DNA from: an uncultured Prevotella sp.
GTDB lineage: Bacteria; Bacteroidota; Bacteroidia; Bacteroidales; Bacteroidaceae
Direction: 5' to 3'
Assembly (NCBI GenBank): GCA_900548195.1
Contig: URJQ01000031.1
Span: 1 to 24,080 of the forward strand
Length of the DNA stretch: 24,080 bases
Part shown: piece by piece, positions 17,740-24,080 of the stretch
How positions within the stretch are numbered: position 1 is the stretch's first letter
Layout of the letters: every line of letters begins with the position of its first letter
Notes under the pieces: model-generated
What the model saw: the letters and a program-made list of their open reading frames with translations, nothing else
Told to the model about the DNA's origin: nothing
Databases searched by the model: none
Position numbers and translations under genes: made by a program

Positions 17740-18636
17740 ATGAACATACTTGTAACGGGTGCTAATGGACAGTTGGGCTCGGAGATGAGAATAGTATCTG
17801 CCAATTCGGCTCACGATACCTATATATTCACAGACATAAATGAGGTGGAAGGCGTTGAGACCATAAATCTTGACATCACAGATATTGATGCCATTCGCAG
17901 TGTTGTCAATGCAAACAATGTGAAGTGCATTGTAAACTGCGCTGCCTATACTAATGTCGATGGAGCTGAAGACTGCATAGAAATATGTAGGAAACTCAAT
18001 GCTGATGCTCCTCGTAATCTTGCCATTGTGATGAAGGAGGTGGATGGATTGCTCGTGCATATCAGCACTGATTATGTCTTTGGAGCAGATCCATATAATA
18101 CACCTTGCAAAGAAACGCAGAATGGTACACCTTCTGGCGTCTATGGACTCACCAAACTGGAGGGTGAAAAGGCAATTATAGAAAGTGGTTGTCAGCACAT
18201 CATCATCCGCACTGCTTGGCTTTATTCGGAATTTGGAAAGAATTTTGTCAAGACGATGCTTATGCTTACTGAGACAAAACCACAGTTGAAAGTAGTCTTT
18301 GACCAATGTGGCACTCCAACCTACGCCCTTGATCTCGCTCGCTTGATATTCGACATCTTGGAGAATAGCAAGTTTGAAGGAAATACGGGCATATACCATT
18401 ATTCTAATGAAGGCGTCTGTTCATGGTATGATTTCACCATGATGATAGCCCGAATGGCAAAGCATGATAAGTGCAAAATATTGCCTTGCCACTCAGATGA
18501 ATTTCCAAGTAAGGTGACAAGACCGTCTTATTCTGTTCTCGATAAGACCAAGATAAAGGAGACATTTGGCTTGCGCATTCCATATTGGGTAGATTCGCTC
18601 GAAGAATGCCTTCGCAATATGAATCGTAAAAACTAA
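17740..18636 (+). CDS. rfbD: dTDP-4-dehydrorhamnose reductase
   Basis: A 298-residue short-chain dehydrogenase of the extended SDR type, catalysing the last step of dTDP-L-rhamnose synthesis, the NAD(P)H-dependent reduction of dTDP-4-dehydro-6-deoxy-L-mannose. The nucleotide-binding motif is MNILVTGANGQLG with G7, G10 and G13. CAAYTNVDGAE and HISTDYVFG are classic RmlD segments, and the catalytic YxxxK is in VYGLTKLEGEKA near residue 135. Length is normal. It is first in the gene order rfbD-rfbA-rfbC-rfbB, with only 12 bases to rfbA, so they are co-transcribed. No clear Bacteroidetes promoter is visible in the 106 bases upstream. Confidence 0.95.
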   Translation: MNILVTGANGQLGSEMRIVSANSAHDTYIFTDINEVEGVETINLDITDIDAIRSVVNANNVKCIVNCAAYTNVDGAEDCIEICRKLNADAPRNLAIVMKEVDGLLVHISTDYVFGADPYNTPCKETQNGTPSGVYGLTKLEGEKAIIESGCQHIIIRTAWLYSEFGKNFVKTMLMLTETKPQLKVVFDQCGTPTYALDLARLIFDILENSKFEGNTGIYHYSNEGVCSWYDFTMMIARMAKHDKCKILPCHSDEFPSKVTRPSYSVLDKTKIKETFGLRIPYWVDSLEECLRNMNRKN

Positions 18637-18648
18637 ACTATCAAAGCT

Positions 18649-19548
18649 ATGAAAGGAATTGTTCTCGCTGGTGGAAGTGGTACACGATTGTATCCTATCA
18701 CAAAAGGTATCAGCAAGCAGTTGATGCCTATATATGACAAGCCGATGATTTATTACCCTATCAGTGTGCTCATGCTTGCTGGTATAAGGGAAATCCTCAT
18801 CATCTCCACACCATTTGACCTGCCTGGCTTTAAGCGATTGCTTGGTGATGGCTCCGATTACGGAGTAAATTTCACTTATGCTGAACAGCCTTCGCCTGAT
18901 GGTCTTGCTCAGGCTTTCACCATTGGTGCAGACTTTATCGGCAACGATAGCGTTTGTTTAGTTTTGGGAGACAATATCTTCCAAGGTTCAGGTTTTACAA
19001 AGATGCTCAAGGAAGCTGTCGTCGCAGCAGAGCAGGAAGACAAAGCTACGATATTCGGATATTGGGTGAATGACCCTGAACGATATGGAGTGGCTGAGTT
19101 TGATAATGCTGGCAACTGTCTCAGCATCGAAGAGAAGCCTCAGAATCCTAAGTCAAACTATGCCGTTGTGGGACTTTATTTCTATCCTAATGAGGTGGTG
19201 GAAGTGGCTCGCAATATTCAGCCTTCAGCGCGTGGAGAGTATGAGATTACAACTGTCAACCAGAAATTCCTTGAAAGCGCAAAACTGAAGGTACAGACAC
19301 TCGGACGTGGATTTGCATGGCTTGACACGGGTACTCACGACTCTTTGTCCGAGGCAAGTACATATATTGAGGTGCTGGAGAAGCGTCAGGGACTTAAAGT
19401 AGCCTGTCTTGAAGGCATTGCTTACAGAAAAGGATGGATAGATGAAGCCAAGATGCGTGAGCTGGCACAGCCTATGCTCAAGAATCAATATGGTCAATAT
19501 CTTCTGAAAGTGATAGATGAGGTAAAGAGGTATGGCTCTTCTATATAG
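18649..19548 (+). CDS. rfbA: Glucose-1-phosphate thymidylyltransferase
   Basis: A 299-residue RmlA-type nucleotidyltransferase, making dTDP-glucose from glucose-1-phosphate and dTTP, the entry step to dTDP-L-rhamnose. The signature loop GIVLAGGSGTRLYPIT is at 3-18, followed by KQLMPIYDKPMIYYP, then YAEQPSPDGLAQAF, VLGDNIFQGSG and FAWLDTGTHDSL. Full length for the short bacterial RmlA class. It is 12 bases after rfbD and 24 bases before rfbC. In known homologues this enzyme is feedback-inhibited by dTDP-rhamnose; regulatory residues are not assigned here. Confidence 0.97.
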   Translation: MKGIVLAGGSGTRLYPITKGISKQLMPIYDKPMIYYPISVLMLAGIREILIISTPFDLPGFKRLLGDGSDYGVNFTYAEQPSPDGLAQAFTIGADFIGNDSVCLVLGDNIFQGSGFTKMLKEAVVAAEQEDKATIFGYWVNDPERYGVAEFDNAGNCLSIEEKPQNPKSNYAVVGLYFYPNEVVEVARNIQPSARGEYEITTVNQKFLESAKLKVQTLGRGFAWLDTGTHDSLSEASTYIEVLEKRQGLKVACLEGIAYRKGWIDEAKMRELAQPMLKNQYGQYLLKVIDEVKRYGSSI

Positions 19549-19572
19549 GAGAATAACATATAATATAATCAG

Positions 19573-20136
19573 ATGGAAATAAATAAAACAGCAATAAATG
19601 GAGTCTTTATCATAGAGCCAAAGGTCTTTCATGATGCAAGAGGCTATTTCTTTGAGAGTTTCTCTCGTAGAGATTTTGATGCTTTTGCAGAGAAAGAACT
19701 CGGATATAAGGTAGATTTCGTACAGGACAATGAGTCTATGTCATCGTATGGAGTGATGAGAGGACTGCATTTCCAGCGCCCTCCTTTCACTCAAGCGAAA
19801 CTTGTCAGATGTGTAAAGGGTAGGGTACTCGATGTCGCTGTCGATTTGCGTAAAGACTCTCCTACATACGGAAAGCATGTAAGTTGTGAATTGACAGAGG
19901 ACAATCACCGACAGTTTTTCATTCCCAAAGGCTTTGCACATGGCTTTGCTGTACTGTCTGAGACTGCCATATTCCAGTATAAGTGTGATGAATTTTATCA
20001 TCCTGAGGCTGACGGTGGTATCTCTATTCTCGATGAATCTCTCGGTATAGACTGGATGTTGCCGTCCGATAAGGTAATCTTATCTCAAAAAGACACAGCA
20101 CATCCATTGCTGAGAGACTTCGTATCGCCCTTTTAA
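19573..20136 (+). CDS. rfbC: dTDP-4-dehydrorhamnose 3,5-epimerase
   Basis: A 187-residue cupin epimerase (RmlC) that inverts C3 and C5 of dTDP-4-dehydro-6-deoxyglucose. Family blocks are present: GVFIIEPKVFHDARGYFFESF, FVQDNESMSSYGVMRGLHFQ with the catalytic-type His66, KLVRCVKGRVLDVAVDLRKDSPTYGK (visible as two adjacent blocks), and IPKGFAHGFAVLSE. The C-terminus (LRDFVSPF) is complete. Length is normal. It sits between rfbA and rfbB; after it the gap widens to 142 bases because repeat element copy C is inserted there. Confidence 0.96.
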   Translation: MEINKTAINGVFIIEPKVFHDARGYFFESFSRRDFDAFAEKELGYKVDFVQDNESMSSYGVMRGLHFQRPPFTQAKLVRCVKGRVLDVAVDLRKDSPTYGKHVSCELTEDNHRQFFIPKGFAHGFAVLSETAIFQYKCDEFYHPEADGGISILDESLGIDWMLPSDKVILSQKDTAHPLLRDFVSPF

Positions 20137-20171
20137 AAAACGGACTAATATCGATTAACTTCAATTTTTAT

Positions 20172-20253
20172 GTAGGTAATCAGAATTATCTTTATAATAA
20201 TGAAAATCAATTATACCTATCTATTCATTATTAAAATAATTTTGATTACCTAC
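20172..20253 (+). repeat. Inverted-repeat element, copy C (82 bases, internally deleted)
   Basis: Terminal repeats are best preserved here. GTAGGTAATCAGAATTAT at the left is almost the exact reverse complement of ATAATTTTGATTACCTAC at the right, and the arms extend to about 30 bases (20172-20203 with 20225-20253). The right 50 bases align with copy A, while the internal region is missing. The junction falls at TTATAAT, which occurs twice in copy A (9655-9661 and 9766-9772). A possible 4-base target duplication TTAT flanks it (20168-20171 and 20254-20257). It ends 25 bases before rfbB. Confidence 0.88.
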
Positions 20254-20278
20254 TTATATAAGAAAACGACCAGAAAAG

Positions 20279-21412
20279 ATGAAGAATATTGTAATTACTG
20301 GAGGTGCTGGTTTCATAGGCAGCCATGTTGTTCGCCTCTTTGTCAATAAATATCCTGAATATAATATCATCAATCTCGATAAACTTACCTATGCTGGCAA
20401 CCTCGCAAATCTCAAAGACATTGAGGGAAAACCTAACTATAAGTTTGTCAAGATGGATATCTGCGACTTTGAAGCCTTTTATGCTTTGATGCAAAAGGAA
20501 CAGATAGACGGAATAATACATCTTGCAGCAGAATCGCACGTTGACCGCTCCATCAAGGATCCCTTCACATTTGCTCGTACCAATGTGATGGGAACACTGA
20601 GTCTGCTTCAGGCTGCCAAACTGTATTGGGAGTCATTGCCAGAGAAATATGAAGGAAAGCGCTTCTATCATATTTCTACAGACGAAGTATATGGCGCGTT
20701 GAGCATGACTCATCCAGAGGGCATTGAGCCTCCTTTCACCACGAAAGCTTCATCATCCAGTCATCATGAAGCTTATGGTGAGGACTTCTTTTATGAGACA
20801 AGCAAATATAATCCTCATAGTCCTTACAGTGCTTCAAAAGCTTCAAGCGACCATTTCGTGCGTGCATTCCATGATACTTACGGGATGCCAACCATCGTAA
20901 CGAATTGCTCAAATAATTATGGTCCTTATCAGTTTCCTGAAAAATTGATTCCCCTCTTTATCAATAATATACGTCACCGTAAGCCTCTTCCTGTATATGG
21001 AAAAGGAGAAAACGTTCGCGATTGGCTCTTCGTGGAAGACCATGCCCGCGCAATCGACTTGATTTTTCATGAAGGAAAAGTGGCTGAGACCTACAATATC
21101 GGAGGATTCAATGAGTGGAAGAATATAGATATTATTAAGGTTCTAATCAATACAGTCGATCGTCTTCTCGGCAGAAAAGAAGGAGAAGACATGAATCTCA
21201 TCACCTTTGTCACGGATCGACTCGGTCATGATGCACGCTATGCCATAGATTCCACAAAACTACAAAAGGAACTCGGTTGGGAACCAAGCCTGCAGTTTGA
21301 GGAAGGAATTGAGAAGACCGTCAGATGGTATCTTGATAATCAAGACTGGATGGACAACATTACAAGTGGTGATTACGAGAAATACTATGACGAAATGTAT
21401 AAAGACAGATAA
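20279..21412 (+). CDS. rfbB: dTDP-glucose 4,6-dehydratase
   Basis: A 377-residue extended SDR enzyme (RmlB) converting dTDP-glucose to dTDP-4-dehydro-6-deoxyglucose with tightly bound NAD+. The cofactor motif is GGAGFIGS at 8-15. DKLTYAGNLANL and AAESHVDRSI are RmlB hallmarks. The catalytic region shows ISTDEVYG, and the YxxxK is in PYSASKASSDH near 183. NCSNNYGPYQFPEKLIP is also typical. It is slightly longer than the roughly 355-residue enterobacterial form because of an insertion (about 145-175, EGIEPPFTTKASSSSHHEAYG region), usual in Bacteroidetes. It completes the rfbDACB set, but 142 bases and repeat copy C separate it from rfbC, so it may have extra promoter input from the element. Confidence 0.96.
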   Translation: MKNIVITGGAGFIGSHVVRLFVNKYPEYNIINLDKLTYAGNLANLKDIEGKPNYKFVKMDICDFEAFYALMQKEQIDGIIHLAAESHVDRSIKDPFTFARTNVMGTLSLLQAAKLYWESLPEKYEGKRFYHISTDEVYGALSMTHPEGIEPPFTTKASSSSHHEAYGEDFFYETSKYNPHSPYSASKASSDHFVRAFHDTYGMPTIVTNCSNNYGPYQFPEKLIPLFINNIRHRKPLPVYGKGENVRDWLFVEDHARAIDLIFHEGKVAETYNIGGFNEWKNIDIIKVLINTVDRLLGRKEGEDMNLITFVTDRLGHDARYAIDSTKLQKELGWEPSLQFEEGIEKTVRWYLDNQDWMDNITSGDYEKYYDEMYKDR

Positions 21413-21414
21413 TC

Positions 21415-21494
21415 GTGAATTGTGCATTAAGAATTATGCATTGTGAATGGTGCATTAAGAATTATGAATTGTGAATTATGAATTATGAATTAAA
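21415..21494. repeat. Low-complexity GAATTATGAATTGT-type repeat
   Basis: GAATTATG, GAATTGTG, GCATTAAG and similar 7-8-base words recur about ten times in 80 bases directly after the rfbB stop, ending in GAATTAAAATTCC. Copies become more regular to the right (GAATTATGAATTATGAATTA). It has no coding role and could expand or contract by slippage. Confidence 0.8.
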
Positions 21495-21582
21495 ATTCCC
21501 CCTCCGCCACTGTGTCAGCCACGTTACCGGCTGATATAAAAGAAAAAAATCGCACGAAACATAAAAAAACAATAAGAAATCA

Positions 21583-21613
21583 TTGCCAGAATAAATAAAA
21601 TTTCATAAATTTG
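21583..21613 (+). promoter_or_regulatory. Orphan Bacteroidetes-type promoter
   Basis: TTG at 21583-21585 and TAAATTTG at 21606-21613 are spaced by 20 bases, a good match to the -33/-7 consensus. The predicted transcript would start near 21620 and run through GTCCC/GGGAC (21629-21651) into a 44-codon ORF, about 400 bases before the ATPase start. Confidence 0.6.
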
Positions 21614-21669
21614 TAACTGAAAACAGCAGTCCCAAAACACAAACAAGGGACATCCTAAACGATTGTGGT

Positions 21670-21804
21670 ATGAAATCAGACCGATTCAAAATCCCGCAAA
21701 TAGCGAGCACTCAGCCACATAACAGCGAAGCTGCATCTATGCTAAGGACTCTTCGAGATGCCTTCGTCTCCACCTATGATACTCCATTCCTCTCCTGCGA
21801 TTGA
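21670..21804 (+). CDS. Small ORF (44 aa), possibly a gene remnant
   Basis: Begins MKSDRFKIPQIAST and ends DTPFLSCD. It follows the orphan promoter by about 50 bases, which is the main reason to list it. No domain is recognised. It may be the N-terminal stub of a longer gene lost by deletion, or a leader peptide. There is no convincing ribosome-binding site. Confidence 0.3.
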   Translation: MKSDRFKIPQIASTQPHNSEAASMLRTLRDAFVSTYDTPFLSCD

Positions 21805-21823
21805 CATGAGAGGAATATAAGGT

Positions 21824-21910
21824 ATGTCCATACAGGAGATAGAAAATCACGGACTTTTGAGTCAGATTAATACTATCGCCATATTTAGTGATGAAGAGAT
21901 AATAATTTAA
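21824..21910 (+). CDS. Very small ORF (28 aa), doubtful
   Basis: Reads MSIQEIENHGLLSQINTIAI and ends in DEEIII. It lies 19 bases after the previous small ORF, in another frame. It could be the frame-shifted continuation of the same decayed gene. Nothing beyond its position supports it. Confidence 0.15.
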   Translation: MSIQEIENHGLLSQINTIAIFSDEEIII

Positions 21911-21938
21911 AATTGAATATTACATTTAGTGGAACCTT

Positions 21939-21961
21939 AGTGATTTGAAAGAATTATCACT
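21939..21961. promoter_or_regulatory. Possible operator upstream of the ATPase gene
   Basis: AGTGAT (21939-21944) and ATCACT (21956-21961) form an inverted repeat. TTATCAC recurs at 21954 and again near 21987, with TTATCA between. Such clustered half-sites would suit a repressor upstream of the ptuA-like gene, but the region is AT-rich. Confidence 0.3.
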
Positions 21962-22021
21962 CAAACCGTATTAAGTTATCATTTCATTATCACAAAAATA
22001 TAGATTTAAAGCATCATTGGT

Positions 22022-23356
22022 ATGAAGATTAACAACATTACAATCGATAATTTCAGAGGATTTGAACACAAATTCTTTGAATTGGACCCTAGGATGAACG
22101 TAATACTTGGTGACAATACTACTGGTAAGACAACATTGCTCCAAGCAGTACAAATCGCCTTGGGAGCATTCCTCCAAGAAATGACTTTCTTGCCTGGAGG
22201 AAATGGATACAGTCGTAATTTTCGTCCTACTGACCATGTTAAAATTTACAGCGAGTCAAGTAAAGGATTCATACCAATTAAACAGAAACCAAGTATTGAA
22301 GTTAATGCGGAATGTGTAAATGGTCAATTCGATAAATCGACACAGCAAATCAATACGTCGATAAAACATATTTGGTGGAAAAGGACAAGCAATAAGAATT
22401 CGAAAGCCAATGCTCTGCAACTAATGAACTTTGTCGCCGACATAGAGGACAAAAGAAGAAAAGCCGACGAAAACGGGTCAAATTCTCTTTTCCCTCTTTT
22501 TCTGTCATTTGGTGCGACTCGTCTTGAAAAAAACTATAAAAGTGCTGAAAAGACCAAACAACGTGAAACACGAGAATCAAAAGCATATAAATGCGCACTT
22601 GATGAACAGGTAGATTTCAAAAGTGCTTTTGATTGGATTTACAGGTACGAGAAAAGTTTTGACAAAGGTAGTGAATTCGCTGGTACTAATGAAGCTTTCT
22701 TGAATGCCATTAAAAAGGCGATTCCTGCAATTCGTCAGATTGACATAGATACAAAGAATAATGAATTCACTGCACAGATAAAGATGTCTAAGGACAATGA
22801 ACCTTATTGGTTAACATACGATATGATGAGTGCGGGCTTTAAAGCAATGATAAATATAACTGCAGAGATAGCTCATCGTTGTATCGAATTGAATGGCTTC
22901 CTCGGTCTTGAAGCTGTAAAGAAAACTCCTGGCATTGTAATGATAGATGAAGTTGATTTGTATTTACACCCTCATTGGCAGCAACATATTCTTTCGGATC
23001 TGCAGACAGCATTCCCGGAAATGCAGTTCATCGTAACGACACATTCTCCTTTTATAGTACAGAGTGTAAAAAGTCAGAATGTTATTACTTTGGACGGTGT
23101 TAAGGGTGACAGCAATCCAGACATGAGAAGTATTGAGGATATTGCTGTAACTGAGATGAATATGGACACTGCAAGATTCCCACGCTATCAACAAATGGTC
23201 GAACAGGCTGAAAAGTACTATCAACTTGTCAAGTTAGGCAAAGATAAAACGCTGGAAGCAAGGAATGTGAAAAAGGAATTGGATGATATTGAGGCTCTTT
23301 TCTCGGACGATCCAGCATATGTGGCACTATTAAGAGCAGAAAGGAATTCACAATGA
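22022..23356 (+). CDS. ptuA: AAA ATPase of a Septu-type defence pair (PtuA-like)
   Basis: A 444-residue SMC/OLD-like AAA ATPase. It opens with the typical INNITIDNFRGFEHKFFEL, then Walker A GDNTTGKT at 30-37. Late in the chain come a signature-like YDMMSAGFKAM, Walker B GIVMIDEVDLYLHPHW, and the switch histidine in IVTTHSPFIV. The middle is charged and helical (about 90-230). The C-terminal 60 residues are helical (KYYQLVKLGKDKTLEARNVK). It lacks the Toprim domain of OLD nucleases. In Septu systems PtuA is the ATPase that partners the HNH nuclease PtuB to restrict phage. Its stop overlaps the HNH ATG by four bases (ATGA), which strongly supports a pair. No reverse transcriptase is seen, so a retron-linked form is not supported. 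An alternative is a related AAA-HNH system outside canonical Septu. Confidence 0.85.
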   Translation: MKINNITIDNFRGFEHKFFELDPRMNVILGDNTTGKTTLLQAVQIALGAFLQEMTFLPGGNGYSRNFRPTDHVKIYSESSKGFIPIKQKPSIEVNAECVNGQFDKSTQQINTSIKHIWWKRTSNKNSKANALQLMNFVADIEDKRRKADENGSNSLFPLFLSFGATRLEKNYKSAEKTKQRETRESKAYKCALDEQVDFKSAFDWIYRYEKSFDKGSEFAGTNEAFLNAIKKAIPAIRQIDIDTKNNEFTAQIKMSKDNEPYWLTYDMMSAGFKAMINITAEIAHRCIELNGFLGLEAVKKTPGIVMIDEVDLYLHPHWQQHILSDLQTAFPEMQFIVTTHSPFIVQSVKSQNVITLDGVKGDSNPDMRSIEDIAVTEMNMDTARFPRYQQMVEQAEKYYQLVKLGKDKTLEARNVKKELDDIEALFSDDPAYVALLRAERNSQ

Positions 23357-24080
23357 GACCTGTTATAAAACTAAAGCCAGGATCATATATAAAGCCTGAT
23401 GGAACCATGATAGACGTGCTAAGTAGTTACAATAAATATCAGGAAGCCAAACCTGCATTAATATATAATTTAGGCATGTTTTGTTCATATTGCGAAGATG
23501 CATACCATCAACAAAGAGACTTGCATGTTGAACATGTACAGCCCAAAGGTTATGAAGAGAATGGAATAAAGGTATATGCCCATATAGAGAAAGAATGGTC
23601 AAACTTTCTTTTATCATGTGCAACATGTAATGGTTCTGACAATAAAGGTAAGAAAAATGTTGTTTTAAACGAATGTCATCTTCCTCATCTGAACAATACA
23701 TTCAAGAGTTTTATATATAAATCAGGAGGTGTTGTTGAAGTTAATCCTATGCTTACAGGTGATGCCTACAATCATGCAAATAATCTCCTTGAATTGGTCG
23801 GATTGGGTAAAAGCCCAGAGGAATCACGTCCAGGAGATACCCGTTATAGAAAAAGGTCAAAAGATTGGGATTTGGCATTGAAATACAGGCGTAAATACAA
23901 TGTTGGAAATACTGACATTGATACCATTTTGGATTTAGTGAGGAATAGAGGCGGATGGTCAATATGGTTCACTGTATTTAAAGGATGTGATGAAGTAAGA
24001 AAGGCATTGCTCGGATTTCCTGGAACTGCCAGACTCTGTTTTGACCCTGATAACCATTATGAACCAATAGATAGGAACCC
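23353..24080 (+). CDS. ptuB: HNH endonuclease of a Septu-type pair (PtuB-like), 3' end outside window
   Basis: 242 residues are visible before the window ends. The HNH/zinc-ribbon core is clear: CSYCE (C44, C47), HVEHVQPKG with His61, N84 in the SNFLLSC segment, and CATCN (C89, C92) followed by GSDNKGKK. This matches the retron/Septu-type HNH family, where the cysteines bind zinc and the histidines coordinate the catalytic metal. The C-terminal region (DWDLALKYRRKYNV, LLGFPGTARLCFDPDNHYEP) has no domain I can name. The length suggests only a short tail is missing. The start ATG overlaps the ATPase stop, so translation is coupled. It was too close to the edge to show a stop, but no internal stop occurs. 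Confidence 0.85.
   Translation, partial: MRPVIKLKPGSYIKPDGTMIDVLSSYNKYQEAKPALIYNLGMFCSYCEDAYHQQRDLHVEHVQPKGYEENGIKVYAHIEKEWSNFLLSCATCNGSDNKGKKNVVLNECHLPHLNNTFKSFIYKSGGVVEVNPMLTGDAYNHANNLLELVGLGKSPEESRPGDTRYRKRSKDWDLALKYRRKYNVGNTDIDTILDLVRNRGGWSIWFTVFKGCDEVRKALLGFPGTARLCFDPDNHYEPIDRN

Larger units (their letters stand above)
21413..22021. other. 609-base gene-poor junction between rfb locus and defence pair
   Basis: It holds a low-complexity repeat (21415-21494), a small hairpin (TCAGCC/GGCTGA at 21515-21534), an orphan promoter (21583-21613), two very small ORFs, and inverted and direct repeats just before the ATPase gene. No reverse transcriptase, tRNA or integrase is visible. It reads like a scar or insertion boundary. 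Confidence 0.6.

Noticed and set aside
17623..18399. 258-codon open frame on the minus strand opposite rfbD
   Set aside because: It is antisense to a clear RmlD enzyme, shows no recognisable domain, and has a composition typical of a shadow frame.
21413..22021. Retron non-coding RNA upstream of a PtuA-like effector
   Set aside because: No reverse transcriptase is encoded in the window and I see no long a1/a2 flanking inverted repeat. The next gene downstream of the nuclease is not visible, so this stays open only beyond the window.
22022..23356. OLD-family nuclease
   Set aside because: The ATPase motifs are similar, but the chain ends without a Toprim domain and the nuclease is a separate HNH gene.

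Overview
The window looks like chromosomal DNA from a Bacteroidales bacterium, most likely Prevotella or a close relative (inference). The signs are a Bacteroidetes-type Bat (aerotolerance) operon, a DUF2027-Smr protein, a Bacteroidetes-type short Crp/Fnr regulator, and two intergenic promoters that fit the Bacteroidetes consensus (TTG/TTTG, about 20 bases, then TAnnTTTG). Every gene I support lies on the + strand.

Layout. (1) 1-9157: Bat operon, entered inside the MoxR-type ATPase, followed by a DUF58 protein, a signal-peptide membrane protein, BatA, a BatB-BatC fusion, a BatD-BatE fusion and a PAP2-type phosphatase that overlaps the end of BatDE by one base. (2) 9158-9906: 749 bases without a gene, holding a 22-base-period tandem repeat and copy A of a 194-base inverted-repeat element. 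(3) 9907-16941: housekeeping genes queA, DUF2027-Smr, nadE and lepA (with its own promoter), then a Crp/Fnr regulator ended by a perfect 15-bp hairpin. (4) 16942-21412: element copy B, a small lipoprotein, then the dTDP-L-rhamnose genes in the order rfbD-rfbA-rfbC-rfbB, with element copy C between rfbC and rfbB. (5) 21413-22021: gene-poor junction with low-complexity repeats, an orphan promoter and two very small ORFs. (6) 22022-24080: an AAA ATPase and an HNH endonuclease overlapping by four bases, read as a Septu-type (PtuA/PtuB) anti-phage pair; the nuclease runs off the window.

How the genes work together. The MoxR ATPase, DUF58/vWA proteins and TPR proteins of the Bat cluster are expected to form a membrane-associated chaperone-like assembly, and the two fusions tie neighbouring subunits into single chains. 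rfbDACB is a complete route from glucose-1-phosphate to dTDP-L-rhamnose for surface glycans. The ptuAB pair directly after it suggests a defence insertion beside a surface-polysaccharide locus.

The most unusual non-coding signal is the element seen three times (9634-9827, 17003-17196, 20172-20253). Each copy has terminal inverted repeats and lies in the same orientation just upstream of a start codon. Two copies are 194 bases. The third is an 82-base version explained by a clean internal deletion at a 7-base direct repeat. The two long copies share an internal hairpin whose stem is kept while its loop changes.
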